Shown: positions 35,975 through 46,054, counted from the first letter of the stretch. The stretch: 64,000 nt of DNA from Desulforamulus ruminis DSM 2154 (GCF_000215085.1 NC_015589.1:1178001-1242000), one strand, 5' to 3'. Numbers and translations are program-made. Notes: generated from the sequence alone by a model not told the origin.

Positions 35975-37864
35975 GTGTTTCAAAGCATCCGAACAAAAAT
36001 GCTGGTGCCGCTGGTCATTCTGGTGTGTGTATCCCTGGTGGCGCTGGTTCTTTCGGGGTACAGGCAAATGCGCACGGCCATATTGGAGCAGGAGCAGGTA
36101 CAATACCGGAATATAGAGTCCCTAATCCGCAATGATCTGGAGGCGGTGTTTACTTCAACCCGAATGGGGCTGGCCAGTGTGACGGCCATGCCCGGTATCC
36201 AGGAGGCCTTTGCCAAAAGGGAACGGGAAAAGCTGCTGACCTTAACCTCCGGTGTGTTTGAACAAGCAAAAAAGGACGGTATTGAGCAGTTTCAGTTTCA
36301 CCTGCCCCCGGCCGTTTCCTTCCTTCGTCTGCACCAGCAGGATAAATATGGTGACGATTTGTCTTCTTTCCGGAACACGGTGGTACAGTGCAATCAAAGC
36401 CAAAAGGTGGTGGCCGGATTGGAGGAAGGCCGGGGAGGCTACGGGTTCCGGGTGGTTGCCCCGGTTTTTTATCAGGGCCAGCATGTGGGCAGTGTGGAAT
36501 ACGGAATGGGTTTTAATGCGGAATTACTGGCCCGATGGAAGAAGCAGCTTGGGGGGGATTTTTTTATGTATCCCTATGCCAGCTCCGGTGTAGCCTGGGC
36601 CAAGGTAGATCAGAGCAAGCCCTTGGCGGGAACGGCAGCCCGGGACGGTCTTACTGTTTCTCCTCAAATCATTAAAGAAGCCATGGCCGGGAAAAATTAC
36701 CATGCTGTGTACATGGCCGATGCCTCCGCGGTGGCGGTGATTATTCCGGTTTTTGATTACAGCGGAAAACCCATTAGTTATGTGAAAGCCAATCTGGACC
36801 GAACCCAGGTTTTGGGACAACTGCAAGGGGTCCTAAGGGACAGTCTGCTGCTGCTGATTTTATCCATTTTGGTCATGGCAGCGGTAATGTATTTTGTCAC
36901 CGGGAAAGCGCTGAAGCCTCTGGTATGGATTTCCGAAGAAGTGTCTTTAATCGCCCGGGGAGATTTAACCCGAAACTTTAATTTCAAAGGGAAGGATGAA
37001 ATTGCTGCCTTGGGGCAGGCGTTAAATACCATGCTGAGCAACTTCCGGCAGTTAATCGGAGAAACCCGCAGTGTTTCCGATCAGTTGGAAGAGTCCAGCA
37101 AATCCCTGACGCAGTCCTCTGAAGAAACCAGTTCTGCTGTTCAGGAGGTTACCACCCAGGTGACGCAACTGGCCGGATCTCTGGAGGAACTGGGAACCAT
37201 TGCCCGGGACGCAGCCGGCTATTCCGGCCAGGCTTCTCAAGCGGCCCAGGAAGGGCAGCAGGCCGTAGGACAGACCACGGAGCAAATGAACCTTTTGCAT
37301 ACCATGATGGAGGGTCTGGCCCTGGAAACCGGTGGGCTGGGCCAAAGAATCGGGGATATTGAGAAGTTTGTGCAATTGATCGGAGAAATTGCCGAACAAA
37401 CCAACCTCCTGGCTTTAAATGCCGCCATTGAGTCTGCCAGAGCCGGTGAACAAGGCCGCGGGTTTGCGGTGGTGGCCCAGGAGATTCGACAGTTGGCAGA
37501 TCGCTCCAATCTGGCGGCCGAGGACGTAAAGGCTATTATCCTGGAGATCGGCAAACAGTCCGAGGGGGTTATCCGTAAAATGAATGAAGGTTTAAAAGAA
37601 GTGCGATCCGGGCACCGGCTTATTGACCAAACAGGAGAAAAATTTAGCCGTATCAAAGAAACCGTTGATCTGCTGGTGGAGCAATCCGCCGCGGTAGCCG
37701 AAGCCAGTGCGCAAGCCACAGCCAGTGGTTCTGAGATTGCCGCTGCCACTGAGCAGCAGTTGGCCTCTATCCAACAGGTGACCGTGGCCGCCGGATTGCT
37801 GGAACAACTGGCCTGTAATTTGCACCAACATATCGGTAAATTTAAAAATGATTCCTCCTGTTAA
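35975..37864 (+). CDS. Methyl-accepting chemotaxis protein with Cache-like sensor
   Basis: This 629-residue chemoreceptor has an N-terminal membrane segment ([20 protein letters not shown]) and an extracytoplasmic Cache-like sensor with [21 protein letters not shown] second membrane helix lies near 290-310, followed by HAMP and a long signalling coiled coil. The tip [20 protein letters not shown] and [18 protein letters not shown] are intact for CheA/CheW contact. GTG start. The ligand is unknown. The matching MotAB and CheAW genes lie at 60-64 kb. Confidence 0.93.
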   Translation: MFQSIRTKMLVPLVILVCVSLVALVLSGYRQMRTAILEQEQVQYRNIESLIRNDLEAVFTSTRMGLASVTAMPGIQEAFAKREREKLLTLTSGVFEQAKKDGIEQFQFHLPPAVSFLRLHQQDKYGDDLSSFRNTVVQCNQSQKVVAGLEEGRGGYGFRVVAPVFYQGQHVGSVEYGMGFNAELLARWKKQLGGDFFMYPYASSGVAWAKVDQSKPLAGTAARDGLTVSPQIIKEAMAGKNYHAVYMADASAVAVIIPVFDYSGKPISYVKANLDRTQVLGQLQGVLRDSLLLLILSILVMAAVMYFVTGKALKPLVWISEEVSLIARGDLTRNFNFKGKDEIAALGQALNTMLSNFRQLIGETRSVSDQLEESSKSLTQSSEETSSAVQEVTTQVTQLAGSLEELGTIARDAAGYSGQASQAAQEGQQAVGQTTEQMNLLHTMMEGLALETGGLGQRIGDIEKFVQLIGEIAEQTNLLALNAAIESARAGEQGRGFAVVAQEIRQLADRSNLAAEDVKAIILEIGKQSEGVIRKMNEGLKEVRSGHRLIDQTGEKFSRIKETVDLLVEQSAAVAEASAQATASGSEIAAATEQQLASIQQVTVAAGLLEQLACNLHQHIGKFKNDSSC

Positions 37865-37877
37865 TGGGATGAAAGCT

Positions 37878-37914
37878 TTAAAACCCCGGTTTATGGGATA
37901 ACCGGGGTTTTAAA
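37878..37914 (+). terminator. Terminator after the MCP gene
   Basis: TAAAACCCCGGTT pairs with AACCGGGGTTTTA, separated by a short loop. The stem is nearly symmetrical and ends in TTTTAA. Confidence 0.88.
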
Positions 37915-38028
37915 CTGAGAGATACGAAATAATTTAAGGAAAAATGGCTATGCTTTTATAGGAAAAGATCTACTCCAAAAGGATTTTTTATGGGAACCGG
38001 CGAATTATGGGAATACGAGGTAGGTACC

Positions 38029-38721
38029 ATGATAAAACTAAGTAACCGGTTGAAACTTCTGGCCAGTTATGTTCCACAGGAAAGTATTGTTGCGGATATC
38101 GGCACTGATCACGGGTATTTACCCGTTTATCTTGTGTTAAAGGGAATTTGCCCCCGGGCGGTGGCGGCGGATATTAACCAAGGGCCTCTGGAGGCAGCCC
38201 GGTCCAATATACTGGAGCATAAGGCTTCCGGTTTAATTGAACTTCGGCTGGGCAACGGCCTGGAGGTTTTACAGCCGGGGGAGGTTGAAACCATCATCAT
38301 TGCCGGCATGGGCGGCGGCACCATCCGGGATATTTTAACCGCTTCCCCGGAAGTGGCCGGAACGGTGAAACGTTTGATTTTACAGCCCATGGCCGACGAA
38401 ATGGAGCTCCGCCAGTATTTATTAAAAAGCGGCTGGACTCTGAGGGAGGAAGATTTACTGCTGGAAGACGGCAGACTGTATGTGGTGATGGTGGCCGAGA
38501 GAGGCCACGAACGGGTAGAGAATCCGGTATTGCTGGAACTGGGCCCCCGTTTGGTAGAGAAGAAACATCCCCTGCTGGGGCTGTTCATTGCTAAACGAAA
38601 AGAAAAATACCATAAAATATTAGCCGGGTTAGCCCAAAGCACACTGCCCGAAGCCAGGGAAAAAGCGGTGGGAATCCGGAAAAAGTTGCAGGAGATAGAG
38701 GGGGTTGAGGCATGTCTGTAA
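38029..38721 (+). CDS. trmK: tRNA (adenine22-N1)-methyltransferase TrmK
   Basis: This 230-residue methyltransferase makes m1A22 in tRNA. It has the SAM-binding VADIGTDHGYLPVYLVLKG near residue 22 and AVAADINQGPLEAARSNI. The catalytic-region motif IAGMGGGTIRDIL is typical of the YqfN/TrmK family. The ATG at 38029 lies 8 bases after GAGG. It overlaps the Nif3-like gene by 10 bases, the conserved Firmicutes arrangement downstream of sigA. Confidence 0.94.
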   Translation: MIKLSNRLKLLASYVPQESIVADIGTDHGYLPVYLVLKGICPRAVAADINQGPLEAARSNILEHKASGLIELRLGNGLEVLQPGEVETIIIAGMGGGTIRDILTASPEVAGTVKRLILQPMADEMELRQYLLKSGWTLREEDLLLEDGRLYVVMVAERGHERVENPVLLELGPRLVEKKHPLLGLFIAKRKEKYHKILAGLAQSTLPEAREKAVGIRKKLQEIEGVEACL

Positions 38722-39830
38722 CCGGTCAGGAAATCGTTAAAGTGGTGGAAGCGCTGGCCCCTAGATGGCTGGCGGAAGCTTGGGACAACAGCGGCTGGCA
38801 GGTCGGCGACCCCGGCGCCCGGGTAGACAAGGTGCTGCTGGCTCTGGATGTGGACCACACGGTGGCAAAGGAGGCCTTGGAAAAGAAGGCCCAATTGATT
38901 ATTTGCCATCACCCCTTGCTGATGAAAGGAATAAAAAGCATTCGCCTGGATGATCCTCAGGGCGTCCTGCTGGCGGATTTAATTCAAAACAATATTGGTG
39001 TTTATGCCGTCCATACCAACCTGGACAGCGCTGCCGACGGTGTAAATGCTTTGCTGGCGGAACGGATGGGTTTAACGGACCTGGAGGTTTTGCAGCCTGC
39101 AGCGGGGGAAAGATACAATAAGCTGGTGGTCTTTGTTCCTGTAGAGCAGGTTGAAGCGGTTAGTGAAGCGATGGCGCGGGCCGGGGCCGGGCATATCGGC
39201 AATTACTGTCACTGTACCTTCCGGACCCAAGGCACCGGGACTTTTTACCCCTTGGCAGGAGCCCGGCCTTTTATCGGTCAGCCGGGTCAGTTGGCAAAGG
39301 TGGATGAAATCCGCCTGGAGACCATTGTACCGGTAAGCAAGGTTTCTGCAGTGCTGCAAGCCATGCTGTCGGCCCACCCCTATGAAGAAGTGGCTTATGA
39401 CCTTTATCCTCTGGAAAACCGCAGCGGCTCCCTGGGACTTGGCCGGGTGGGTGTTCTGGAAGAAGCCTTAGGGTTTGCGGACCTGGTCATTAAGGTGAAA
39501 GAAGTGTTGGGGCTGACCACGGCCCGGGTTGGCGGCAGTATGTGGAAGGAAGTTCGCAGAATCGCTGTATGCGGCGGGTCCGGAGCGGAGCTATGGCCTG
39601 TTGCCGCCGCCAAAGGGGCGGAAGTGTTTATTACCGGGGATATCAAGTATCACACCGCCCAGGATATGCTGGCAGCGGGTCTGAATTTTATTGACGCAGG
39701 TCATTTTGCCACCGAGTATTTCATGATACCGGAGCTTCAGAATAAACTGGCGGAAACATGCCGCCAAAGAGGTTGGGCTGTAGATTTTTTGACCACCAAA
39801 CGCCAATCCGATCCATTTACGTATCTATAG
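38712..39830 (+). CDS. Nif3-like dinuclear metal-center protein (GTP cyclohydrolase I type 2 homologue)
   Basis: This 372-residue YqfO/Nif3-family protein has LAPRWLAEAWDNSGWQVGD at the start and the metal-binding LIICHHPLLMKGIKSI. VYAVHTNLDSAADGVN follows, and the C-terminal GDIKYHTAQDMLAAGLNFID and DAGHFATEY supply more ligands. A central CutA/PII-like insertion (about 125-230) is present, as in Bacillus YqfO. The biochemical role is unresolved in the family. It overlaps trmK. Confidence 0.93.
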   Translation: MSVTGQEIVKVVEALAPRWLAEAWDNSGWQVGDPGARVDKVLLALDVDHTVAKEALEKKAQLIICHHPLLMKGIKSIRLDDPQGVLLADLIQNNIGVYAVHTNLDSAADGVNALLAERMGLTDLEVLQPAAGERYNKLVVFVPVEQVEAVSEAMARAGAGHIGNYCHCTFRTQGTGTFYPLAGARPFIGQPGQLAKVDEIRLETIVPVSKVSAVLQAMLSAHPYEEVAYDLYPLENRSGSLGLGRVGVLEEALGFADLVIKVKEVLGLTTARVGGSMWKEVRRIAVCGGSGAELWPVAAAKGAEVFITGDIKYHTAQDMLAAGLNFIDAGHFATEYFMIPELQNKLAETCRQRGWAVDFLTTKRQSDPFTYL

Positions 39831-39870
39831 GGGAACAGGGACCAATGGTAGTCCCTGTCCCTTTTATTTT
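39831..39870 (+). terminator. Terminator after the Nif3-like gene
   Basis: GGGAACAGGGAC pairs with GTCCCTGTCCC and is followed by TTTTATTTTT. It separates trmK-nif3 from the zinc-ribbon gene. Confidence 0.88.
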
Positions 39871-39888
39871 TATAGGAGTGTGATAAAA

Positions 39889-40611
39889 ATGTCGGAGATG
39901 CAAAAGCTCTGGCGGCTGCAAATGCTGGAGGAAGAACAAAGGAAAGCCAATGTCAAGGGGGAAAAGGATCAGGGGCAAATCAAGCAGTTGAAAGCATTAA
40001 AGGGTGTCATTGAATCTTCTCAAAACCAATTGAGAGAATTAAAGGGGCAGCACGATGGACTGAAGGGGAGGGTGGGACAAATGGCCGGTCTGGCCCAGGA
40101 GACCCGGGGAAAGATCAAAGAGGTTACTGAAAAAATCTATGACGGGTCCCTGCAGATGAAGGAAATTGCCACTTACCAGCAAAGATTGGGCGCCCTGCAA
40201 AGTGAACTGAAACAGTTGGAAGACCGGGAGCTGGGTCACATGGAACAGCGGGAAGAAATCAAGCAGCAATGGCAGCAGATACAAAACCGACATAAACAGG
40301 ATACGGATCAATACAAAGAACTTCACCGGCAGTATCTCCAGAACAAGGAAGAAGTAAAGGAGCAGGTGCAGGTTTTGGAAAAGCAGATCCGGGAAATTCT
40401 CAGTTCTCTGGATGGAGTGCTGTTGAAGGAATACCGGCGGATAAAGCAGCGGTACGAGAATCCGGTGGGCAGGGTGACCCGGGATGTTTGTTCGGGGTGT
40501 CATTTGGCCATTAACTTCGATAAGTTAAAACAGTTAAAGTATGGGCTTCCTCCGGTCTTTTGCAGCAATTGCGGCCGCATGCTTTTTTGGGACCCGGCGG
40601 AAGAAAAATAA
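39889..40611 (+). CDS. Coiled-coil protein with C4-type zinc ribbon
   Basis: This 240-residue protein has a long Gln/Glu/Lys-rich coiled coil for about residues 5-190. A C-terminal zinc ribbon follows, with CSGCHLAINFDK and VFCSNCGRMLFW, four cysteines in two CxxC pairs. This is the C4-type zinc ribbon family (DUF164/zf-RING_7), often next to nif3 as here; the biochemical role is unclear. ATG at 39889 has AGGAG 10 bases upstream. It is convergent with pepF. Confidence 0.9.
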   Translation: MSEMQKLWRLQMLEEEQRKANVKGEKDQGQIKQLKALKGVIESSQNQLRELKGQHDGLKGRVGQMAGLAQETRGKIKEVTEKIYDGSLQMKEIATYQQRLGALQSELKQLEDRELGHMEQREEIKQQWQQIQNRHKQDTDQYKELHRQYLQNKEEVKEQVQVLEKQIREILSSLDGVLLKEYRRIKQRYENPVGRVTRDVCSGCHLAINFDKLKQLKYGLPPVFCSNCGRMLFWDPAEEK

Positions 40612-40634
40612 AAAGGTGAGGATAACCCTCACCT
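40608..40634 (-). terminator. Terminator for pepF on the minus strand
   Basis: AGGTGAGG and CCTCACCT form a stem. Read on the minus strand it is followed by TTTTTATTTTT, so it ends pepF transcription. It overlaps the stop of the zinc-ribbon gene. Confidence 0.8.
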
Positions 40635-40651
40635 AAGCATAGAGACGATGA

Positions 40652-42442
40652 TCAATGGGGAACCTGTATAGCCATTTCAAGACGCTGACCAAAGGTACGC
40701 AGGCATTCCTCCACAGGCTGCGGAGTTTCCATATTGACTCCGGCTTTCTTGAGCAGTTCAAGGGGATAATCCTTGCCGCCGCTGGACAGGAACTCCAGGT
40801 AGCGGGCCCGCGCTTCCGGTTCGCCGCTTAAAATTTGGTTGGCCAGGGCCACCGCGGCACTGAAGCCGGTGGCATATTTATAAACATAAAAGGCGTTATA
40901 GAAATGGGGAATCCTGGCCCACTCCATGGCAATTTCATCATCCAGCACCACGCCCTGATAATAAAACTTATTCAAGTCGTAATACATTTCGCATAGACTG
41001 TCCGGAGTAAGACTGCCTCCCTGTTCAACCCGTTCATGAATCATTTTTTCAAACTCCGCAAACATGGTTTGCCGGTAGACGGTGGTTCGATATTGTTCCA
41101 GATTATAATTCAACAAAAATAATTTTTCTTTGGGTTGAGTGGTTTGGCCCAGCAGGTAATGAATTAATAGGTTTTCATTCAGGGTGGAAGCCACCTCGGC
41201 CAGAAAAATGGTATAGCTGGCATTGCGGTAGGGCTGGTTCCGGTGTGAATAGTAGGTGTGCATGGCGTGTCCTGCTTCATGGGCCAGGGTAAACACATCG
41301 TTCATGGTATGGTTGAAATTCAAAAGAATATAGGGATGGCTGCCGTAAGCGCCGGTGGAATAAGCGCCGGAGGTTTTGCCCTTGTTTTCAAAGACATCCA
41401 CCCAGCCGTTTTCAAGGCCCTGCTTTAAATCCTGAAGATAGGTTTCACCCAGGTGGCTTAAGCCCTGATACATGGTTTCCACCGCTTCTTCATAGGAATA
41501 TTCTTTATTTAATTCCGTAACCAGGGGTACATACAGGTCGTACATGTGCAGTTCCGGCAGTTTCATTACCTGCCTGCGGAAGTCAATGTACTTGTGCAGG
41601 TAGCCAATGTTGTTGTGGACCGCCTGGATCAACTGTTGATAGACGGAAACACTGACATTATCCGCAAAAAGGCTGGCTTCCAGAGCGCTGTTGTGTTTCC
41701 TCAGGCGGGCCCATAGGCAGTCCTTTTTAACGGAATTGCCAAGGGTTTGGGCAATGGTGTTTTTAAAGGAGGTATACACCCGGTATAATTCATTGTAAGC
41801 CGCTTGGCGAACCTTCCGGCTGCCGCTTTGCATGAAGAGCTGGTAGCGGCCGTGAGTTAGTTCCAGAGGTTCGTTTTTCTCATTAGTGACGGTGCCAAAC
41901 TTGAGATCCGCATTGTTTAGGATTTGGAAGATGCTTTTGGGCGCGCCCGCCAGTTCGCCGAAGGAAGATAAAATTCTTTCTTCGCTTTCAGAGAGAATGT
42001 GTTCTTTGTTGCGGCCGATTTCTTTTATAAAGTGGCGGTAATCCTGAAATTTCTCCTCTTGGCCATAGCTCTGCAGATGAGCGTAATCCAGTTTCATCAA
42101 CTCCGGGATAAAGAAGCTGAAGGTTTCGCTGTAGAATACATAAAGAGTCTTTACCTGATCGAACAGGGCCAGTGATTCGGTGTTGGTATTGTCCTGGTCC
42201 AACCGCATGTGGGCAAAGGTATAACATTTTTCCATCAATTGATCGCACTGATCCTGCAGCAGCAGTGCCTCCAGGATAGTTTCCCGGTTATCCAGGCGGC
42301 CGCCGTAGCTTTTAAATTGTTCCAGTAATTCCTGCACTTTGGCCATGTCCTGCTTTACTTCTTCAAGGCTCTTGTACATGGCTCCAAGGTTCCATTTATA
42401 CCTGTCCTCAATCTCATCGCGGTTTTTAATGTTACTGTTCAA
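40652..42442 (-). CDS. pepF: Oligoendopeptidase F (M3 family)
   Basis: This 596-residue zinc metallopeptidase of family M3 degrades peptides in the cytoplasm. The catalytic HExxH is present in TLAHEAGHAMHTYYSHRN near residue 385, with the third ligand region SYTIFLAEVASTLNENLL following. N-terminal RYKWNLGAMYKSLEEVKQD is typical. TTG start with GGAGG 7 bases upstream. It is a single gene on the minus strand, ending in a terminator. Confidence 0.96.
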   Translation of the reverse strand: MNSNIKNRDEIEDRYKWNLGAMYKSLEEVKQDMAKVQELLEQFKSYGGRLDNRETILEALLLQDQCDQLMEKCYTFAHMRLDQDNTNTESLALFDQVKTLYVFYSETFSFFIPELMKLDYAHLQSYGQEEKFQDYRHFIKEIGRNKEHILSESEERILSSFGELAGAPKSIFQILNNADLKFGTVTNEKNEPLELTHGRYQLFMQSGSRKVRQAAYNELYRVYTSFKNTIAQTLGNSVKKDCLWARLRKHNSALEASLFADNVSVSVYQQLIQAVHNNIGYLHKYIDFRRQVMKLPELHMYDLYVPLVTELNKEYSYEEAVETMYQGLSHLGETYLQDLKQGLENGWVDVFENKGKTSGAYSTGAYGSHPYILLNFNHTMNDVFTLAHEAGHAMHTYYSHRNQPYRNASYTIFLAEVASTLNENLLIHYLLGQTTQPKEKLFLLNYNLEQYRTTVYRQTMFAEFEKMIHERVEQGGSLTPDSLCEMYYDLNKFYYQGVVLDDEIAMEWARIPHFYNAFYVYKYATGFSAAVALANQILSGEPEARARYLEFLSSGGKDYPLELLKKAGVNMETPQPVEECLRTFGQRLEMAIQVPH

Positions 42443-42579
42443 ACTGATGCCTCCGATCTTTTTTCGAATAGGTTATGGTCCATTATATAATATGGCCCTA
42501 TAAATATTCACCATGCCTGATCTGAAATTTTCTTTTTATCTTCTAAAATCAGTCAATTGAACCCTAAGGAGTGAAAAAA

Positions 42580-43572
42580 ATGAATTTTAAAAAGGTTTCA
42601 CTGGTTTCCATGGAGCGGACGCCGCTGCAGTTTTTGCCCAGGCTGAGCCGGCATCTGGGCGGTCCCCGGATTTATATCAAACGGGAGGATATGAACGGTT
42701 GCCTGGGGCTGGCCGGAAACAAAATCCGCAAGCTTGAATACCTGCTGGCAGAGGCTTTGGAGCAGGGATGCGATACGGTGATTACCACCGGGGGCTTACA
42801 GTCTAATCACGCCAGGGCCACCGTGGCAGCCTGCCGCAAACTGGACCTCAAACCGGTATTGGTTCTGGTGGGGAAAGCACCGGAGGGATTTCTTTCCGGC
42901 AACCTGCTGCTGGGTCATTTAATGGGTGCGGAAATGGTATTTACCGGAAGCGGCGATTTTAGCCTGCTAGAAGCGAAAGTGGCTGAGACAGCGGAAAAAT
43001 TAGCAGCCCGGGGTCATCGACCCTATGTCATTCCCATGGGCGCTTCCAACCCGCTGGGCACCTTAGGCTTTGTGGCAGCCCAAAGGGAACTAGGGGAACA
43101 GTTAAGGGAAGAGGCCGTTGCACCCACCTGGCAGGTGGCAACGGCCGGCTCCGGCGGTACCTACGCCGGAATTCTGCTGGGAGCCCTGCTGGAGCAGCAG
43201 GCTAACCGGGTACTGGGATTTTCCGTATTGTTTCCGGTGGAGGAAATCAGCCATAAAATAAAAGAACTGGCCCTGGCAGCCAGTCATTTATTAAAAGGGA
43301 ATATGGCCGAAGAAAAAATCCAAAAGGAAATTCGTATTGACAGCCACTATATCGGGGCCGGTTACGGCATTCCCACCGAAGAAGGCCTAAAGGCCATCAA
43401 GCTGTTGGCGGAACTGGAGGGGATTCTTTTGGATCCCACCTATACGGGAAAAGCCATGGCCGGGCTGCTGGATTATATTCAAAAAGGAATCATCGGCCCG
43501 AAAGACACCGTTGTTTTTTGGCATACCGGCGGGCAGGTAGGACTGTTCAACCGGCCTTTGTTTAAAATCTAG
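42580..43572 (+). CDS. D-cysteine desulfhydrase / ACC deaminase-family PLP enzyme
   Basis: This 330-residue fold-type II PLP enzyme has RIYIKREDMNGCLGLAGNKI, where the lysine of GNKIRKLEYLL would bind PLP. TTGGLQSNHARATVAACRKL and the phosphate-binding ATAGSGGTYAG are also seen. Members act as D-cysteine desulfhydrase, ACC deaminase or L-cysteate lyase. The substrate cannot be fixed, but D-cysteine or a similar sulfur amino acid is a fair guess. The frame is open from a GTG at 42571, but the ATG at 42580 lies 8 bases after AAGGAG. Confidence 0.88.
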   Translation: MNFKKVSLVSMERTPLQFLPRLSRHLGGPRIYIKREDMNGCLGLAGNKIRKLEYLLAEALEQGCDTVITTGGLQSNHARATVAACRKLDLKPVLVLVGKAPEGFLSGNLLLGHLMGAEMVFTGSGDFSLLEAKVAETAEKLAARGHRPYVIPMGASNPLGTLGFVAAQRELGEQLREEAVAPTWQVATAGSGGTYAGILLGALLEQQANRVLGFSVLFPVEEISHKIKELALAASHLLKGNMAEEKIQKEIRIDSHYIGAGYGIPTEEGLKAIKLLAELEGILLDPTYTGKAMAGLLDYIQKGIIGPKDTVVFWHTGGQVGLFNRPLFKI

Positions 43573-43581
43573 GGAAGAGGG

Positions 43582-44052
43582 TTAAACCCGGACACGAATA
43601 TCCGGCGGCAGATCCGGTTGTTTAGAAGCCTCCACCGCCAACTGGTCGCAACGCTCGTTTTCCGGATTCCCCGAGTGTCCCCGAACCCAGAGGAATTTTA
43701 CTTTATGGTATTGGCATAGGGTTAAAAGCCGCTCCCAGAGGTCCGGGTTGAGGGCCGGTTCCTTTTTGTTCCGCATCCAGCCGTTGGCCCGCCACTTTTT
43801 GGCCCAGCCTTTTTCCATGGCATTGACAAGATACTGGGAGTCGGTATAGAGGGTTACGCTGCATTTTTCCTTCAGGGCCTCCAGGCTGGCAATGGCTGCC
43901 ATGATTTCCATGCGGTTGTTGGTGGTATCCCTGAAGCCGGCCGAAAGCTCCCGACGGTGCCCTTGATACAGCATAACCGCACCGTAACCCCCGGGTCCCG
44001 GATTGCCGGAACAGGCTCCGTCCGTATAAATAATGACTTCTTTATCGCTCAC
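43582..44052 (-). CDS. rnhA: Ribonuclease HI
   Basis: This 156-residue RNase HI cuts the RNA strand of RNA-DNA hybrids. Catalytic residues are visible in [17 protein letters not shown] (Asp), [18 protein letters not shown] (Glu) and [16 protein letters not shown] (Asp). The last is in [21 protein letters not shown] start with AAGAGG upstream. It is convergent with the PLP enzyme and divergent from the next gene. Confidence 0.97.
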   Translation of the reverse strand: MSDKEVIIYTDGACSGNPGPGGYGAVMLYQGHRRELSAGFRDTTNNRMEIMAAIASLEALKEKCSVTLYTDSQYLVNAMEKGWAKKWRANGWMRNKKEPALNPDLWERLLTLCQYHKVKFLWVRGHSGNPENERCDQLAVEASKQPDLPPDIRVRV

Positions 44053-44154
44053 TTAAAAACCTCTTTCCAATCTTGATCTCGCTTTGCCTGCTTATTATAC
44101 CATGTGGTTGGCAGGGCAGGAAACTCATGGTATGATGAACGGGAGGTGATTTGT

Positions 44155-44718
44155 TTGAAGAAGCTGATATCTTTGGTTTTAGTATTCTGTCTGGTTTTTC
44201 TGGTGGCATCCCCGGCCCTGGCTAAAAGATCCGGCGGCTTTGGCGGAGGCGGATTGGCTAAACCCAAAAGCCCTCCCAAGACAACCCAGAGCAGCCCGGA
44301 TAAAACCGATGCCGCAACCGGTTCCGGCGAAAAAATTCCTTACACCAACCTGCCTGCCGGCAAAAAGACCGCTGCCGGTGGTACGGCGGCAGCCACAGGC
44401 CCCATGGCGGGACGATCCAATTTCAGCGGTTTTTCCATTTCTCCCTTCTCGGGGAACTTTTGGATGTGGATGTTTTTAATGAACAGCTTTGGCCACAGTC
44501 AACCGGCGGCGGCCCAAACGGCGGAAAGCGGGGAAAGCAGCGGGTCCCAGGCCAAGGACAGTGAAAATCAGGAGGTTCTATACACACCCGGCGTTGGCGA
44601 ATACTGGGCGGCAGATCCCTTTACCAATACCGTGTCCACACTGTTATTGGTGGCTGTGGTGGCTGTGCCCGTCTGGTTTATATGGCGGTGGAGAAAAAGA
44701 ATGGCAGCCTTAAGATAA
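44155..44718 (+). CDS. Secreted/membrane Gly- and Ala-rich protein of unknown function
   Basis: This 187-residue protein has a clear signal peptide (KKLISLVLVFCLVFLVASPALA) followed by a Gly-rich KRSGGFGGGGLAKPKSPPK segment. A low-complexity middle follows, and a C-terminal membrane helix TLLLVAVVAVPVWFIWRW ends in basic residues. The layout suggests an anchored extracytoplasmic protein. The TTG at 44155 lies 7 bases after GGGAGGTG; the upstream in-frame ATG would put 17 extra residues before the signal peptide. A terminator follows. I do not recognise the family. Confidence 0.78.
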   Translation: MKKLISLVLVFCLVFLVASPALAKRSGGFGGGGLAKPKSPPKTTQSSPDKTDAATGSGEKIPYTNLPAGKKTAAGGTAAATGPMAGRSNFSGFSISPFSGNFWMWMFLMNSFGHSQPAAAQTAESGESSGSQAKDSENQEVLYTPGVGEYWAADPFTNTVSTLLLVAVVAVPVWFIWRWRKRMAALR

Positions 44719-44724
44719 GAGGGC

Positions 44725-44760
44725 AGAAGCTCCCCGGTTTCCGGGAAGCTTCTTGTATTT
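44725..44760 (+). terminator. Terminator after the Gly-rich protein gene
   Basis: AGAAGCTTCCC-type right arm (GGGAAGCTTCT) pairs with AGAAGCTCCCC on the left. It is followed by TGTATTTTT. Confidence 0.85.
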
Positions 44761-44863
44761 TTGGGAACAAGCGCAATCAATTTGTAATAAATTTTTATTC
44801 TTTGTTCTATAAACTTGTCTAATTATAAATGATATAGTAATACTAATTATAAAGGAGGGATTT

Positions 44864-46054
44864 ATGTTGTCTGCCGTAGAAATTTTATCCAATATCTATT
44901 GGGTGGGGGCGGTTGACTGGAACATCCGCTATTTTCACGGACCGGCATTTTCCACCCACCAGGGCACAACCTATAATGCTTACCTCATTAAAGATGAGAA
45001 AACCGCTCTGGTGGATACGGTTTACCAACCCTTTACCCAGGATTTAATTAAAAACATTGAAGAAGTCAGCAGCCTGTCCAGCATTGACTACATTGTGGTC
45101 AACCATATTGAGTCGGACCATTCCGGCGCTTTTCCGGAAATTATGAGACTGGCCCCTCAGGCCCAGGTTTACTGTACCCAAAAGGCGGCCGAAGGGTTAA
45201 ACAAGCTTTATGGCGGCAATTGGGAGTTTAACATCATTAAGACCGGGGATGAGATCTCTCTGGGAGGCAAAACCTTGAGATTTATTGAGGCCCCCATGCT
45301 GCACTGGCCCGACAGCATGTTTACCTACTGCCCGGAAGCCAGCCTGCTGCTGCCCAATGATGCCTTTGGCCAGCACATTGCCTCTTCTTCCCGGTTTGAT
45401 GACGGCGTGGATCTGCCCCAGTTAATGGACGAGGCGGCCAAATATTACGCCAATATTTTATACCCTTTCAGTGCGCTGGTGGCCCGGAAGCTCAATGAAC
45501 TTTCGGGGCTGGAGATTAAGATGATTGCACCCAGCCATGGGGTTATCTGGCGGTCCCATCCGGATAAAATTGTTGAGGCCTACAGCCGCTGGTCCGGCGG
45601 CAAGTCTAAACCCAAAGCGGTGGTGGTCTATGATACCATGTGGGGCAGCACCGAGAAAATGGCCTTGACTCTTCTGGATACCCTGATGGAGCAAGGGGTG
45701 GAGGCCAAATTGGTAAAGATGTCCATCAGCGACCGTAACGATGTAATTAAAGAAATTTTAGACGCTAAAGCCCTGCTGGTAGGCTCCCCCACCTTCAACC
45801 GAGATTTTCTGCCGTCCCTCTCGGCCTTTTTGGATGATGTTAAAGGCTTAAAACCAAAATCAAAAATCGGGGCGGCCTTTGGCTCCTTCGGTTGGGGCGG
45901 CGGCGCTCTGAAAGGCATTGAAGAGAAGCTGCAGGAGGCCGGCGTGGAACTGATACAGCCGGGAATCGGCGTTAAGTGGGCTCCCACCGAAGAGGAACTG
46001 ACAAGCTGCCGGGAGCTGGCCATGAAGGTTGCCGAACGGCTGAACCGGGAGTAA
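44864..46054 (+). CDS. fprA: Flavodiiron protein (FprA, oxygen/NO reductase)
   Basis: This 396-residue flavodiiron protein reduces oxygen or nitric oxide in anaerobes. The N-terminal metallo-beta-lactamase domain has the diiron ligands in VVNHIESDHSGAFPE (HxExDH) and APMLHWPDSMF. The C-terminal flavodoxin domain (from about residue 250) has VVYDTMWGSTEKMALTLLD, binding FMN, and FGSFGWGGGALKG. ATG with AAAGGAGG upstream. The AT-rich region at 44780-44850 must hold the promoter. The next gene encodes its likely electron donor. Confidence 0.95.
   Translation: MLSAVEILSNIYWVGAVDWNIRYFHGPAFSTHQGTTYNAYLIKDEKTALVDTVYQPFTQDLIKNIEEVSSLSSIDYIVVNHIESDHSGAFPEIMRLAPQAQVYCTQKAAEGLNKLYGGNWEFNIIKTGDEISLGGKTLRFIEAPMLHWPDSMFTYCPEASLLLPNDAFGQHIASSSRFDDGVDLPQLMDEAAKYYANILYPFSALVARKLNELSGLEIKMIAPSHGVIWRSHPDKIVEAYSRWSGGKSKPKAVVVYDTMWGSTEKMALTLLDTLMEQGVEAKLVKMSISDRNDVIKEILDAKALLVGSPTFNRDFLPSLSAFLDDVKGLKPKSKIGAAFGSFGWGGGALKGIEEKLQEAGVELIQPGIGVKWAPTEEELTSCRELAMKVAERLNRE

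Noticed and set aside
40608-40634. Terminator of the zinc-ribbon gene on the plus strand
   Set aside because: There is no T-tract on the plus strand after the stem; the T-rich side faces pepF, so it was assigned to the minus strand.
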